Positions 7,168-16,191 of a stretch of DNA of 64,000 bases are shown one piece after another. Under the pieces are notes generated by a model. It was not told the DNA's origin, searched no databases, and saw only the letters and a program-made list of their open reading frames with translations. A program made the translations under genes and the position numbers. Source of the DNA: Couchioplanes caeruleus (GTDB lineage Bacteria > Actinomycetota > Actinomycetes > Mycobacteriales > Micromonosporaceae); NCBI RefSeq assembly GCF_003751945.1, contig NZ_RJKL01000001.1:2976001-3040000 (forward strand). The letters are read 5' to 3'. The first letter of the stretch is position 1. Every line of letters begins with the position of its first letter.

Positions 7168-10100
7168 TCAGTCCTTGGCCTGCCCGCGACCCCGGCGAGA
7201 AGGCCGAGTCACCTTGATAGGAGGCTCCTGGCTGTCCGGATCGGGAGCCGGCAACCCGGACGCCGTGACATTGCGCCGACGCCTGGCCTTCGCACCGCCC
7301 AACAGCTCGGCAACCTCGTCCTTGTAGCTGCCCAACAACCCGCGCTTGACAGGCTGCCGCGTGCTCGACGCCTCTCCGGAATTCTTCCCGGCGATCTGCT
7401 CCTGCTCCGGCTGCACATCCGCGACAGCCTTCGACTCCGGCCTCACATCAAGGCCAGCGCGCTGCTCCGGCTCCACGTCCGCGTTGGTGCGCTGCTCCGG
7501 CCTCGCGTCCGCGTTGGTGCGCTGCTCCGGCTTCACGTCCGCGTCCGTGTGCTGCTCCGGCTTGGTGTCCGCGGGCTGAGCCTGCTCGGTGCGCTGCCCG
7601 GCGATCCGCGTCTCGACCTTCGGCGCTGCATCCGCGGCACCCGTAGGACTCGCGGCGGCGCGGACCGAGCCGGATGCAGGTTCACCCGAGCCGGAGGAGA
7701 CCGGCGGCCACGCCGAAGGGCGCTGCACAGTAGCCGCCGGAGCGACCCCGGCTGCCTCGGTCTTCCCCGATGGCACGGGTTCGCGGACCGGCTCGGCAGG
7801 CCGCGAAGGCCCGGGAACCGAGGGCCGCGAGGGCGCAGGCGCGGGACTGACCGGCGCCGGTGCGGCAGGCTTCGTCGGCGAGACCGGCCCCGGAGAAACC
7901 GGCCTGGCCGGCGTGGGCGTGGTGTCCGCATTGACCGGAGCCGGCTTCTGCGACCCGCCATGCTCTGCCGAACCCGCAGCCTTGTCCCCCACAACCGGAC
8001 CGGCTGGCTTGGTCTGCACAACCGAACCGGAAGCCTTGTTCTGCGCCACCGAACCGGCCGGTTTGCCCTGCGCAACCGGACCAGCCGGCTTGCCCTGCGC
8101 AACCGGGCTGACGGGCTTGTCCTGCACAGACGGGCCGGTGGATCCGCTGGATGCAGCCGGACTGATGGGCTTGGTCTGCGCAACCGGGCTGGCACCTTTG
8201 TCCTGTGCGGTCGGGCTGGCACCTTTGTCCTGTGCGGCCGGGCTGGCGGGCTTGCTCGGTGCAGCCTGGTCGTCGGGCTTGGGCGTGCCGGTGGTCGTGC
8301 CGACCCGGCCGGAGTCGGCCCGGGTGAGGCCGGTCGCCGCCCAGGCGTTCGCCGGCGGCCCGCCGAAGAGGGCGTTCCGCGGCGGGTTCTTGGCAGGCGC
8401 GGTGGGCTTCGGCGCGGCGCCGACGGTGCCGGCCGACGCACCCTTCTCATCTGCGGACTCGGCGGGTTCTCCATGCTGAGCGGCCTCGGCGCACGGGGCA
8501 GGCTCAGCCGTGTCCGCACGGTCGGCGGGCTCGGCAGCCTTGGCGCCCTCGACACCCTTGGTGGGCTCGACAGGCGTGGCGGCCTCGACGCGCTGAGCGG
8601 CCTCGGCCGGGACGCGCCTGGCGGGCTCAGCAGCCTTGACGGGCTCAGCAGCCTTAGCGGGCTCAGCAGCCTTAGCGGGCTCAGCGGCCTTAGCGGGCTC
8701 GACGCGCTGGGCAGCCTCCGCGGGCTCGGCGCGCCTGGTGGGCTCGGCGGGCTCGGTGCGCACCGCCGTGCCCGACCCAGCGGGCTTGGAGGCGCTCGCG
8801 GTCTCGGTGCGCACCGGCTCATCCGTCGCGGAGGCCACGGAGAGACCGACCACCAAGACGTCGTAGCCCTTCACCGGGCCGGAGGAGGCCGGGCGAACGG
8901 GAGCCGAACTAGTCGCGTCGGGACCGGCCGCGGCCGGATCGGTGGTGACGGGTGACTGGGCGTCGGTGGGCTGGGTGCTTGGCTGCTTCGCCGCGGCGGT
9001 GGATGCTGCTTTGCGGGAAACGTTGAGGGCGGCCACCGCGCAGGCCTCTGTTTCGCGGGCTCGGGCCGCCGCTGTTTCGGCGACCCAGGCTCCGACCGCG
9101 GATGCCTCGAAGATGGGCAGGTCCGTGGGCTGGGGTGTGGTCCGGCGGCGGGCGGCCCGGTTCGGGCCACGGCCGAAGAGCGGGTCCGGCGAGGTTGCCT
9201 GCGCTGGTCCGGCCACGGGGGCCGGTGCCGGAGTGGCCCGAGGCGTGATCAGGCCCAGCGGCTCTCCCGGCGCCGGCGACGGAACCGACGAAGGAACCGA
9301 TGAAGGCGCCGGCGAAGGAACCGACGAAGGAACCGAGGAGGGCGCCGGCGACGGAACCGGCGAAGACGCCGAGGGGTCCGACGAAAGAGCGGACGAAGAG
9401 GCCCCGGAATCCGGCGACGGAACCGTGGACGCCGGGGAAGCAGGCGAAGGGAGCGGAGACGCGGGCGAAGGAACAGCCGGCGCCACCGTGGGCGAAGACG
9501 GGGCCACCGTGCTCGTCGTGGAACCGGAGGTCGAGCCCGCAGCGACCGGCGCCGGGGCCGAGCCCGCGATCACCGGGACCGGTCCCGCCGGGACCGGCAC
9601 GGCAGCGGCGTCCGGCACCATGCCGGGCGACCCGACCGCCGGCACGCCGACCGGCGCCGAAGGGCCGACCGCCGGCGAGGACGGAGCGGCCGCGGGCACC
9701 GACGGAGCGACCGCCGGTGAGGCCGGCATCGGGATGGCCGGGCCGCGGGCCGACGGCTGGTTCTTCGACGACGACGGCGGCCAGGTCAGCGACGGCGGGC
9801 GGCTGCGGGGCTGGCAGTCGGCGAGGGTGCGGGGGCGGTGGGTCGCCGAATGGCGGCCTCCGCCGACGCGGCTCAGCGGGAGCGGGGCGCCGATCGCCTG
9901 CATCAGGTCCGGGACCTGGCTGGGCTCCACGATGTAGACGACCTCGCGGCGGCGGGACGGCCAGCCGAGGACGATCATGCCGATCATCACCAGGATGCTC
10001 CCGGCGGTCAGCAGGGACCAGGTGGCCTGGTTGAGCCAGCCGGGGCGGACGCCCGCGGTGGATTCGAGGCGGACGCCGGGCTGCGCCGCCGGGTTCATGA

Positions 10101-10596
10101 TGACCAGGCTGTATTCGGTGCCGCGCAGCTCGGTGGGGTTCCAGTCGACGGCTCCGGTGCCCGCGGCGATCCAGATGCGTTCGCGGCCCGGCAGTTGTTC
10201 CGGGGCGCGGGTGCCGGGGACCAGCTTGCCGGTCACCGGGAGGGCTCCGGTGCCGAGGTCGATCTCGGACACGGAGACGCGGGGAATGTCGGCCAGGTAC
10301 GCGTCGGCCCGCCCGCGGGGTGCGATGCCCACGAAGGCCGGGGCGCCGGAGGAGGCGGCCGTGATGCGCAGCCGGGTGTCGCCGAGGCGGGCGAACGGGG
10401 CGTCCTTGCGCAGCAGGGTGTCGACGTCGTCGACCACGATGGCGTACCCGGAGGTCGCCACTCGCTGCATCGTCCCGCTGAAGGCGCCTCCGGCATCCCG
10501 GTGTTGCATGGCGGCCCAGAAGGCGCCGCCTACCAGTAGTGCCGGGATGCCGACGGTCAGCAACAGCATGCCGAGGATCGTGCGGAGCACCCGCAT
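7168..10596 (-). CDS. Large membrane protein with a 900-residue Pro/Ala/Ser/Lys-rich repetitive tail
   Basis: From ATG 10596 (MRVLRTILGMLLLTVG) the protein has 1142 residues; a further 13 codons upstream are open. Residues about 5-27 are a membrane segment, a folded extracytoplasmic region of about 165 residues follows, and a second membrane segment (LLTAGSILVMIGMIVLGW) lies near residue 200. Everything after about residue 250 is low complexity with several repeat families: SVPSPAPS units (about 9250-9360), AKAAEP units (8500-8720), PVAQxKPAG units (7965-8260) and PEQRTNAD units (7440-7560). With two membrane segments the tail should be cytoplasmic and disordered. I do not recognise the family. 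The opposite strand has long open frames here, a product of the repeat composition. Confidence 0.75.
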   Translation of the reverse strand: MRVLRTILGMLLLTVGIPALLVGGAFWAAMQHRDAGGAFSGTMQRVATSGYAIVVDDVDTLLRKDAPFARLGDTRLRITAASSGAPAFVGIAPRGRADAYLADIPRVSVSEIDLGTGALPVTGKLVPGTRAPEQLPGRERIWIAAGTGAVDWNPTELRGTEYSLVIMNPAAQPGVRLESTAGVRPGWLNQATWSLLTAGSILVMIGMIVLGWPSRRREVVYIVEPSQVPDLMQAIGAPLPLSRVGGGRHSATHRPRTLADCQPRSRPPSLTWPPSSSKNQPSARGPAIPMPASPAVAPSVPAAAPSSPAVGPSAPVGVPAVGSPGMVPDAAAVPVPAGPVPVIAGSAPAPVAAGSTSGSTTSTVAPSSPTVAPAVPSPASPLPSPASPASTVPSPDSGASSSALSSDPSASSPVPSPAPSSVPSSVPSPAPSSVPSSVPSPAPGEPLGLITPRATPAPAPVAGPAQATSPDPLFGRGPNRAARRRTTPQPTDLPIFEASAVGAWVAETAAARARETEACAVAALNVSRKAASTAAAKQPSTQPTDAQSPVTTDPAAAGPDATSSAPVRPASSGPVKGYDVLVVGLSVASATDEPVRTETASASKPAGSGTAVRTEPAEPTRRAEPAEAAQRVEPAKAAEPAKAAEPAKAAEPVKAAEPARRVPAEAAQRVEAATPVEPTKGVEGAKAAEPADRADTAEPAPCAEAAQHGEPAESADEKGASAGTVGAAPKPTAPAKNPPRNALFGGPPANAWAATGLTRADSGRVGTTTGTPKPDDQAAPSKPASPAAQDKGASPTAQDKGASPVAQTKPISPAASSGSTGPSVQDKPVSPVAQGKPAGPVAQGKPAGSVAQNKASGSVVQTKPAGPVVGDKAAGSAEHGGSQKPAPVNADTTPTPARPVSPGPVSPTKPAAPAPVSPAPAPSRPSVPGPSRPAEPVREPVPSGKTEAAGVAPAATVQRPSAWPPVSSGSGEPASGSVRAAASPTGAADAAPKVETRIAGQRTEQAQPADTKPEQHTDADVKPEQRTNADARPEQRTNADVEPEQRAGLDVRPESKAVADVQPEQEQIAGKNSGEASSTRQPVKRGLLGSYKDEVAELLGGAKARRRRNVTASGLPAPDPDSQEPPIKVTRPSRRGRGQAKD

Positions 10597-10730
10597 CTCG
10601 ATCTCCCCCTTCTCGGTGGTACTGCGGCAGACCATACAGACCGAAATAACACCAAAATGGATAAACGGTTACTTCAGCCCCTACCGGTATAAAGGGTGCC
10701 GCTGAAAGAACCTTGGGGAGAGCAAAAACA

Positions 10731-10764
10731 CGCGAGGGCCGGCGTGCGCGGACCGGCCCTCGCG
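10731..10764 (-). terminator. Strong intrinsic terminator after copCD
   Basis: Perfect 12-bp stem CGCGAGGGCCGG (10731-10742) with CCGGCCCTCGCG (10753-10764), followed on the minus strand by TGTTTTTGCTC. It lies 11 bases after the stop of the CopC-CopD fusion gene. Confidence 0.9.
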
Positions 10765-10774
10765 ACGACGCGCG

Positions 10775-12427
10775 CTAGGAGATCTTGGCTTTCACCGTCA
10801 GCGTGGACTGGTCGATCTCGCTCGTGCGTACGGTGAACTTGAACGTCCACTCCCCCGCCATGGGCAGCGCGATGTCCCCGATGGCATGGAAGTCGGTGAT
10901 CCGCAGCAGCGGCACCTCGATCGGCTCGATGCCCTTGGACGGCAGGGCCGCCGTGGCGGTCCATTCCACGACCGGCAGCGGCTTGTTGTCCGGCGTGTAC
11001 GCGTACAGGTGCAGCGAGTTGTTGCCCACCGTGGCCGGGAACACGTCCACCTGCAACGACACCCGGCTGTCCGACACCGTCTGCGTGATCGTGCTGGACG
11101 TGGCCCCGGTCTCGGCCGCCTCGGCCGTGCGCGGCGGCGGGATCTGCACGAGCGCCGCCGTCACGCCGAGCACGATCGCCGTGACCGCCAGCTCGGCGAG
11201 CACCACGCGGCGCAGGGTGCGCGGGCCGGTCTCGGCGCTGCGGCTGCGCACGAGCTTGCGGGAGAACGCCGCCATCGCGATCACCACGGCGGCGAGGCCG
11301 ACCTTGGCCAGGATCAGCTGCCCGTACGTGGTCTCGAAGAGGTTCTCGAAGGACGCGACCTCGATGAGCGCCTGCACGACGCCCGCCGTGATCAGCGCGG
11401 CGACGGCGGTGGCCGCCCAGCGGGACCAGATCGGCAGGATCGCGCCGAGCTCGCCCTCGTTGGCGTGCCGCAGCAGGAAGCCGGTCAGCATCACCAGCCC
11501 GCCGAGCCAGACCGCCATCGCGGCCAGGTGGATCGCGTCGACGACGACGGAGACGCCGGCCACCGGCGAGGCGGTCGGGTGCCCGGTCAACGGCCAGGTC
11601 GCCAGCGCCGCGACGCCGAGGACGCCGAGCAGGGCCAGGTCGGCCTTGGACTCGCCGCCGTCGCCGCGCAGCAGGGGGCGCAGCAGGAACGCCGCCGCGG
11701 CGATGACGCCGAGCCGGACCAGCATCACCGCTCCGAACGTGCTGCCCAGCACGGCCTGGAGGTCGCCGCCGGAGACATCGAAGAGCCCGCTGCCGGTCGT
11801 GTACGGCGCCTGCAGCCACAGCCCCAGCACCGTGCCGGCGAGCACCAGGCCCACGCCGGTCCAGACCAGCCGTGCGGGCCCGGTCCGGGAGAGCCGGTGC
11901 GGCCACAGCAGCGCGAGCACCAGCACCGGGCCCACGAGCAGCACGAGGCCGGCGTACCCGAGGTATTTGCCGACCGGGATGAGGGCGCGCACGACCGGGT
12001 CGACCGCCTGCGCGGCGTCCGACTCGCTCGGCGGGGTGGAGGTCGCCCCCACCGAGTAGGTCAGCGTGCCCGCCACCGGGTGGCTGTCGGCGGAGACGAC
12101 GCGGTAGCTCACCAGGTAGGTGCCGCGGGCGCCGCCGGAGCGCAGCGGGATGGTCACCGTGCCGCCGGCCGCCTGCGGTTCGCCCTGGTCGGCGCGGCTG
12201 CCGTCGGGGGCGAGCACCTGGATCTTGCCCGCGATGAGCTGCACCGACTCGCTGAAGGTCAGGGTGACCCGGTTGGGCGCGTCAGGGACGATCGTGTTGG
12301 CGCCCGGGTCGCTGGCGACCAGCGCGGCATGGGCTCTGGCCGGGCTCGCCGGCCCGGCGAGCAGGCCCAGGAGCCCGAGGAGCAGCCCGGTCAGGGCCGC
12401 CGAAGCCCGGCGTCGATCAACGGTCAT
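10775..12427 (-). CDS. CopC-CopD fusion copper transport protein with YtkA/FixH-like C-terminal domain
   Basis: A 550-residue protein. Residues 1-33 are a signal peptide whose cleavage (ARA|H) would leave an N-terminal histidine, as in CopC, which binds Cu(II) with that residue. CopC domain: HAALVASDPGAN to GTLTYSVG (about 33-125), with SADSHPVAG carrying a second His. CopD domain: about eight membrane segments (150-430). The last 100 residues (VSLQVDVFPATVGNN to the end) resemble a YtkA/FixH-like beta domain. The expected role is periplasmic copper capture and import. It is divergent from an ECF sigma gene across 138 bases, which suggests linked control, and ends at a strong terminator. Confidence 0.88.
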   Translation of the reverse strand: MTVDRRRASAALTGLLLGLLGLLAGPASPARAHAALVASDPGANTIVPDAPNRVTLTFSESVQLIAGKIQVLAPDGSRADQGEPQAAGGTVTIPLRSGGARGTYLVSYRVVSADSHPVAGTLTYSVGATSTPPSESDAAQAVDPVVRALIPVGKYLGYAGLVLLVGPVLVLALLWPHRLSRTGPARLVWTGVGLVLAGTVLGLWLQAPYTTGSGLFDVSGGDLQAVLGSTFGAVMLVRLGVIAAAAFLLRPLLRGDGGESKADLALLGVLGVAALATWPLTGHPTASPVAGVSVVVDAIHLAAMAVWLGGLVMLTGFLLRHANEGELGAILPIWSRWAATAVAALITAGVVQALIEVASFENLFETTYGQLILAKVGLAAVVIAMAAFSRKLVRSRSAETGPRTLRRVVLAELAVTAIVLGVTAALVQIPPPRTAEAAETGATSSTITQTVSDSRVSLQVDVFPATVGNNSLHLYAYTPDNKPLPVVEWTATAALPSKGIEPIEVPLLRITDFHAIGDIALPMAGEWTFKFTVRTSEIDQSTLTVKAKIS

Positions 12428-12565
12428 GCGAGCAATGCTCCCCGATGGCTCGAAGGGCACGACAACGTGGTCGCGCGGGCGCGGACGGACGAAGAACAGT
12501 CGGACGCCCGGGCCCGATAGTTCCCGCCCGGTAGGACAATTCTCCACCGCGTACGATGTGCGGTC

Positions 12566-13105
12566 GTGACAGCCAGCGATTCTCTGACCGTGCTCGCCCT
12601 CCGGGCGCGGTCCGGCGACGCCGGCGCCCAGTCCGCTCTGGTGCGGGCCACCCAGGCCGAGGTGTGGCGTTTCACGGCCGCGCTGGTCGACCCGGGTTCC
12701 GCCGACGACCTGACGCAGGAGACGTTCCTGCGGGCGTTCAAGGCGCTGCCCGGGTTCGAGGGACGGGCGCACGTGCGCACCTGGCTGCTCGGCATCGCCC
12801 GGCGCACCTGCGCCGACCACCTCCGCAGTGTGGTGCGGCGGCGCCGGCTGGACGCCCGCCTGGCCGCCGAGGCCTTCGCGGATCACCGCCTGCACCCCGA
12901 CCCGGCGCATCGGCTGGGCAGCAACGACCTGCTGCGCCGGCTGGGCGAGGAGCGGCGGACGGCGTTCGTGCTCACCCAGTTGCTCGGCCTGTCCTACGCG
13001 GAGGCCGCCGAGGTCGAGGGCGTGCCGGTCGGCACCATCCGCTCCCGGGTGGCGCGGGCCCGCGACGAGCTGATGGCCGCGGTCGCCGAGGCCCGCGCTA
13101 GCTGA
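12566..13105 (+). CDS. ECF-family RNA polymerase sigma factor (SigC-like)
   Basis: A 179-residue sigma factor with region 2 (AEVWRFTAALVDPGSADDLTQETFLRAFKALP, with the DDLTQETF core) and region 4 (RRTAFVLTQLLGLSYAEAAEVEGVPVGTIRSRVARARDEL). No anti-sigma gene is adjacent. It starts with GTG at 12566; TACGAT at 12552-12557 sits at the distance expected for a leaderless transcript. In M. tuberculosis SigC is linked to copper supply genes; the divergent CopC-CopD gene here fits a similar role, which is inference. A putative ECF-type box lies before the operon downstream. Confidence 0.88.
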   Translation: MTASDSLTVLALRARSGDAGAQSALVRATQAEVWRFTAALVDPGSADDLTQETFLRAFKALPGFEGRAHVRTWLLGIARRTCADHLRSVVRRRRLDARLAAEAFADHRLHPDPAHRLGSNDLLRRLGEERRTAFVLTQLLGLSYAEAAEVEGVPVGTIRSRVARARDELMAAVAEARAS

Positions 13106-13153
13106 TCCAGGGTCTTTCGGCCCATCACACAGCAAATCCCCAGGCGGTACAAC

Positions 13154-13176
13154 GGAACCTGGCGACGCCCCGCGTC
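13154..13176 (+). promoter_or_regulatory. Candidate ECF-type promoter of the redox operon
   Basis: GGAACCT at 13154-13160 and CGTC at 13173-13176 resemble the GGAAC...CGTC elements of ECF sigma factors, just downstream of an ECF sigma gene and upstream of the MauE-like gene. The spacer (14 bases after GGAAC) is shorter than the usual 16-17, so the call is weak. Confidence 0.3.
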
Positions 13177-13187
13177 GACTAAGGGGC

Positions 13188-13676
13188 GTGAGCATGGAGA
13201 CACGTACGCGGACGGCATGGCCGTGGATCTCGACGGCCGCCCGGCTCGGCCTCGCCGCGGTGTGGCTGATCGCCGGCGGGCTGAAGGTCGGCGACCTGGC
13301 CGCCTCGGGACGCGCGGTCAACGCCTACCAGCTTTTTCCGTACGAGGTGGCGAAGGTCATCGGGGCCGTCCAGCCGTTCCTGGAGATCGCCCTCGGGCTG
13401 CTCCTGCTGGCCGGTCTCGCCGTACGCCTCAGTGCCGGCCTCTCCGCCGCCCTGCTGCTGATCTTCATCGCCGGGATCGTCTCGGCGTGGGCCCGCGGCC
13501 TGCAGATCGACTGCGGCTGCTTCAGCACGGGCGGCGAGCTGGGCGCCGGCGCCGACCCGGCGTACGGGTGGGACATCGCCCGCGACGCCGGTTTCCTCCT
13601 GCTCGCCGGGCTCCTGCTGTGGCGGCCGCGGACCCGCTTTTCGATCGACGGCATCCTGATGGGGGACGGGCAGTGA
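13188..13676 (+). CDS. MauE/DoxX family membrane protein
   Basis: A 162-residue protein with four membrane segments (LGLAAVWLIAGGLKVGD; FLEIALGLLLLAGLAVR; LSAALLLIFIAGIVSAWARG; DAGFLLLAGLLLW). Between segments 3 and 4 lies the motif QIDCGCF, a C-x-C pair typical of MauE-like proteins that help make disulfides in the periplasm. GTG 13188 and ATG 13194 are both possible starts. Its stop overlaps the GTG of the DsbA-like gene (GTGA), showing translational coupling in a four-gene redox operon. Confidence 0.85.
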   Translation: MSMETRTRTAWPWISTAARLGLAAVWLIAGGLKVGDLAASGRAVNAYQLFPYEVAKVIGAVQPFLEIALGLLLLAGLAVRLSAGLSAALLLIFIAGIVSAWARGLQIDCGCFSTGGELGAGADPAYGWDIARDAGFLLLAGLLLWRPRTRFSIDGILMGDGQ

Positions 13677-14401
13677 GCAACGGTGACAAGAAACGGGCAC
13701 AGGCCAAGCAGGTGGTACGGGAGCAGCTCGCCCGGGAGCGCCGCCGCAAGGTCACGCTCTGGACCACCGTCGGCGTGGTCACGGTGCTGGTCATGGCGGG
13801 GTTGATCGGCTGGGGCGTCGCCGCCGGGCAGGAGAAGGCCAACGCGGGCAAGCTGACGGTCCCGCCCGCCGCGGTGGACGACGGCACGGCCTTCGCCCGC
13901 GGCACCGGCCCCGTGCAGATCGACATCTACGAGGACTTCCTGTGCCCGTTCTGCCGCAAGGTCGAGACGGCGATCGGCCCCACGGTCACGCAGCTCGTCG
14001 ACGCCGGCAAGGTGACGGTGCGCTATCACCCCATCGCCATTCTCGACCACCTCTCCTCGACGCAGTACTCCACCCGGGCCGCGGGCGCGTCGGCGGCCGC
14101 GGCGCAGGGCGGCAAGTTCTTCGAGTACCACGAGGCGCTCTTCGCCCAGCAGCCCCCGGAGGGCGGCGCCGGTCTCGACGACGCGAAGCTGATCGAGATC
14201 GGCAGATCGGTGGGCCTGACCGACCAGGCGTTCGCCGACGCGATCACCGGCAAGACCTACACGGCCTGGGCCACGAAGGTCACCGACACCGCGTCGTCGC
14301 GCGGGATCACGGGCACGCCCTCCGTGCTGGTCGCGGGCACCAAACTGGACAGTCCGACCCCGCAGGCGCTGGCCGCCGCGGTGGAGGCGGCCAGCGCATG
14401 A
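13673..14401 (+). CDS. Membrane-anchored DsbA-family thiol-disulfide protein
   Basis: A 242-residue protein starting at GTG 13673. After a charged cytoplasmic stretch rich in Lys and Arg, one membrane anchor (VVTVLVMAGLIGWGVAA, about residues 30-50) leads to an extracellular thioredoxin fold. The active site is FLCPFCRK (C-P-F-C), and GITGTPSVLV supplies the cis-proline loop. It should form or shuffle disulfides in exported proteins, with the MauE-like membrane protein as the likely electron partner. Start and stop overlap the neighbouring genes by four bases (GTGA and ATGA). Confidence 0.88.
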   Translation: MSNGDKKRAQAKQVVREQLARERRRKVTLWTTVGVVTVLVMAGLIGWGVAAGQEKANAGKLTVPPAAVDDGTAFARGTGPVQIDIYEDFLCPFCRKVETAIGPTVTQLVDAGKVTVRYHPIAILDHLSSTQYSTRAAGASAAAAQGGKFFEYHEALFAQQPPEGGAGLDDAKLIEIGRSVGLTDQAFADAITGKTYTAWATKVTDTASSRGITGTPSVLVAGTKLDSPTPQALAAAVEAASA

Positions 14402-15390
14402 GACGCGGCGTCCTCTTCCTGGCCGTGCTGGCCGGCGTGGTCCTCACGCCGGCCGGCCCGGCCGCCGCGCACGGCGGTGACGCGCCCGACGCCACCGCCT
14501 ACCGCACCGAGGTGACCGGGTTCAGCATCCCGGTGCCGGGCCTGACCGTACGCGCGGTGGAGGCGGGCGCCCGCCTCGAGCTCGTCAACGACACCGGGCG
14601 CACGGTCGAGGTGCTCGGCTACTCCGGCGAGCCGTACCTGGAGGTGCGGCCGGACGGCACGTACCAGAACGTCAACTCGCCGGCCACGTACATGAACGAG
14701 ACGCTGGCCGGTGATGCGACCGTACCGACGCATGCCTCCCCGGCCGCCGCACCGCAGTGGCAGCGGGTCTCCGCGGAGCGGACCGTGCGCTGGCACGACC
14801 AGCGCACCTACTGGCTGAGCCCGGGCCTGCCGCCGCAGGCGCAGGCCGACCCGACCCGGGCGCATCGGCTCCGGGACTGGGTGGTGCCGTTGCGTCAGGA
14901 CGTGGCGCCCTTCGAGGTGCGCGGAACGCTGACGTGGGAGCCCCCGCCGGCCACGTGGGCCTGGTGGCTGGGCGCGGCTGCGCTGGGCGTCGCGACGGTC
15001 GCCATCGGTCTGCGCCGCTTCCGCTGGGTGGGCGCGGTCACGCTGGTCGCGGGCATGATCACCCTCGGGTACGCGGTGACGCGCGCGACTCTGGGCGTAC
15101 CCGGGCAGGCACCGGTCATCGGGGCGGCCGCGGTCGCGACGGCCGCCGGCGCCGCCACCCTGCTCGGACGCACGCCGTTCCTGGCGTTCCTGGGCGGGAC
15201 CGCGCTGGCGATCTTCGGCGGCCTGGGCGACGCGGGCGTCCTCGCCCAGGCCGTGGTCAACTTCCCGGGACCGGGCTGGGTCCCGCGCGCCGCGGTGCTC
15301 GTCGCGCTCGGCGCCGGTGCCGGCGCGGCCGTTTCCGCCCTGCTGCGCCTGCGTTCCCCCGCTCCGGCGGGGATATCTTCGGACGCATGA
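14398..15390 (+). CDS. Exported multi-pass membrane protein, mature N-terminal histidine predicted
   Basis: A 330-residue protein. The signal peptide ends PAAA, so the mature chain would begin HGGDAP. An extracellular beta-rich domain follows (residues about 25-185) containing YLEVRPDGTYQN, TYMNET and a conserved-looking RWHDQRTYW motif, then about five membrane segments to the C-terminus. The N-terminal His plus internal His/Trp motifs next to a CopC-like protein raise the possibility of copper binding; this is inference. I do not know a named family. It is coupled by ATGA overlaps to the DsbA-like gene before and bcp after it. Confidence 0.7.
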   Translation: MRRGVLFLAVLAGVVLTPAGPAAAHGGDAPDATAYRTEVTGFSIPVPGLTVRAVEAGARLELVNDTGRTVEVLGYSGEPYLEVRPDGTYQNVNSPATYMNETLAGDATVPTHASPAAAPQWQRVSAERTVRWHDQRTYWLSPGLPPQAQADPTRAHRLRDWVVPLRQDVAPFEVRGTLTWEPPPATWAWWLGAAALGVATVAIGLRRFRWVGAVTLVAGMITLGYAVTRATLGVPGQAPVIGAAAVATAAGAATLLGRTPFLAFLGGTALAIFGGLGDAGVLAQAVVNFPGPGWVPRAAVLVALGAGAGAAVSALLRLRSPAPAGISSDA

Positions 15391-15857
15391 CTGAGCGTCT
15401 CTCGCCGGGTGATCCGGCCCCCGACTTCACCTTGCCCACCGACAGTGGCGGCACGCTGACGCTGAAGGATCTTCGCGGCCGCAAGGTCGTGCTGTACGCG
15501 TACCCCGCGGCGATGACGCCGGGATGCACCAAGCAGGCCTGCGACTTTCGCGACTCCCTGGCCTCGTTGCAGGCCGCGGGCTACGAGGTCGTCGGCATCT
15601 CGCCCGACACCCCGGCCAGGCTGGCCACCTTCCGCGAGCGCGACGCGATCACGTTCCCCCTGGTCAGCGACCGGGACAAGAGCGTGCTGACGGCGTACGG
15701 GGCCTTCGGCGAGAAGCAGCTCTACGGCAAGACGGTGACCGGCGTCATCCGCTCGACCTTCGTGATCGACGAGAACGGCGCCATCGAGAAGGCGCTCTAC
15801 AACGTCAAGGCGACCGGGCACGTCGCGAAGCTCCGGCGGGATCTGGGTCTCGACTGA
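15387..15857 (+). CDS. bcp: Peroxiredoxin of the Bcp/PrxQ type
   Basis: A 156-residue thiol peroxidase. The peroxidatic site is PAAMTPGCTKQACDF, with the P-x-x-x-T-x-x-C signature and a second Cys five residues later as resolving residue. The N-terminus LSPGDPAPDFTLPTDSGG and the segment VVGISPDTPARLATF are typical. It reduces hydrogen and organic peroxides in the cytoplasm. It is the last gene of the redox operon and its ATG overlaps the previous stop (ATGA). Confidence 0.92.
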   Translation: MTERLSPGDPAPDFTLPTDSGGTLTLKDLRGRKVVLYAYPAAMTPGCTKQACDFRDSLASLQAAGYEVVGISPDTPARLATFRERDAITFPLVSDRDKSVLTAYGAFGEKQLYGKTVTGVIRSTFVIDENGAIEKALYNVKATGHVAKLRRDLGLD

Positions 15858-16084
15858 CTTCCGGGGCGAAGTTCGCGGATCCCGGGGCGAGATGCCGATA
15901 AGTCTGGCGTGTTCCGCCTCTGAGCACCTCCCGCGGACCCCCGGCCCACGGCGGCCGTCATGCGGCCTGGATCCGCGAGGCGGCCGCCGTGCCGTGCGCC
16001 CGGGGCGATGGGCCCTGCCGGGGCGGTGGATCCGCAGGCCAGCGTCTAGACTGCTGGGATCGACGGCCCACCCGGGCCCGTCGG

Positions 16085-16168
16085 GCGGAAGTGGCGGAAT
16101 AGGCAGACGCGCGGGCCTTAGGAGCCCGTATCCGTGAGGGTGTGCGGGTTCAAGTCCCGCCTTCCGCA
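16085..16168 (+). tRNA. tRNA-Leu (TAG anticodon)
   Basis: Class II tRNA with acceptor GCGGAAG (16085-16091) pairing CTTCCGC (16161-16167), anticodon arm CGGGC-CTTAGGA-GCCCG with anticodon TAG, a long variable arm (TATCCGTGAGGGTGT) and T arm GCGGGTTCAAGTCCCGC. CCA is not encoded. A GNAT gene starts 24 bases downstream. Confidence 0.93.
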
Positions 16169-16191
16169 CCCAGCTCGCGCAGGAGGACGCG

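Noticed and set aside
7549..8955. 468-codon plus-strand Gly/Leu/Arg repeat frame
   Set aside because: It is the antisense of the repetitive tail of the membrane protein; repeats keep both strands open.
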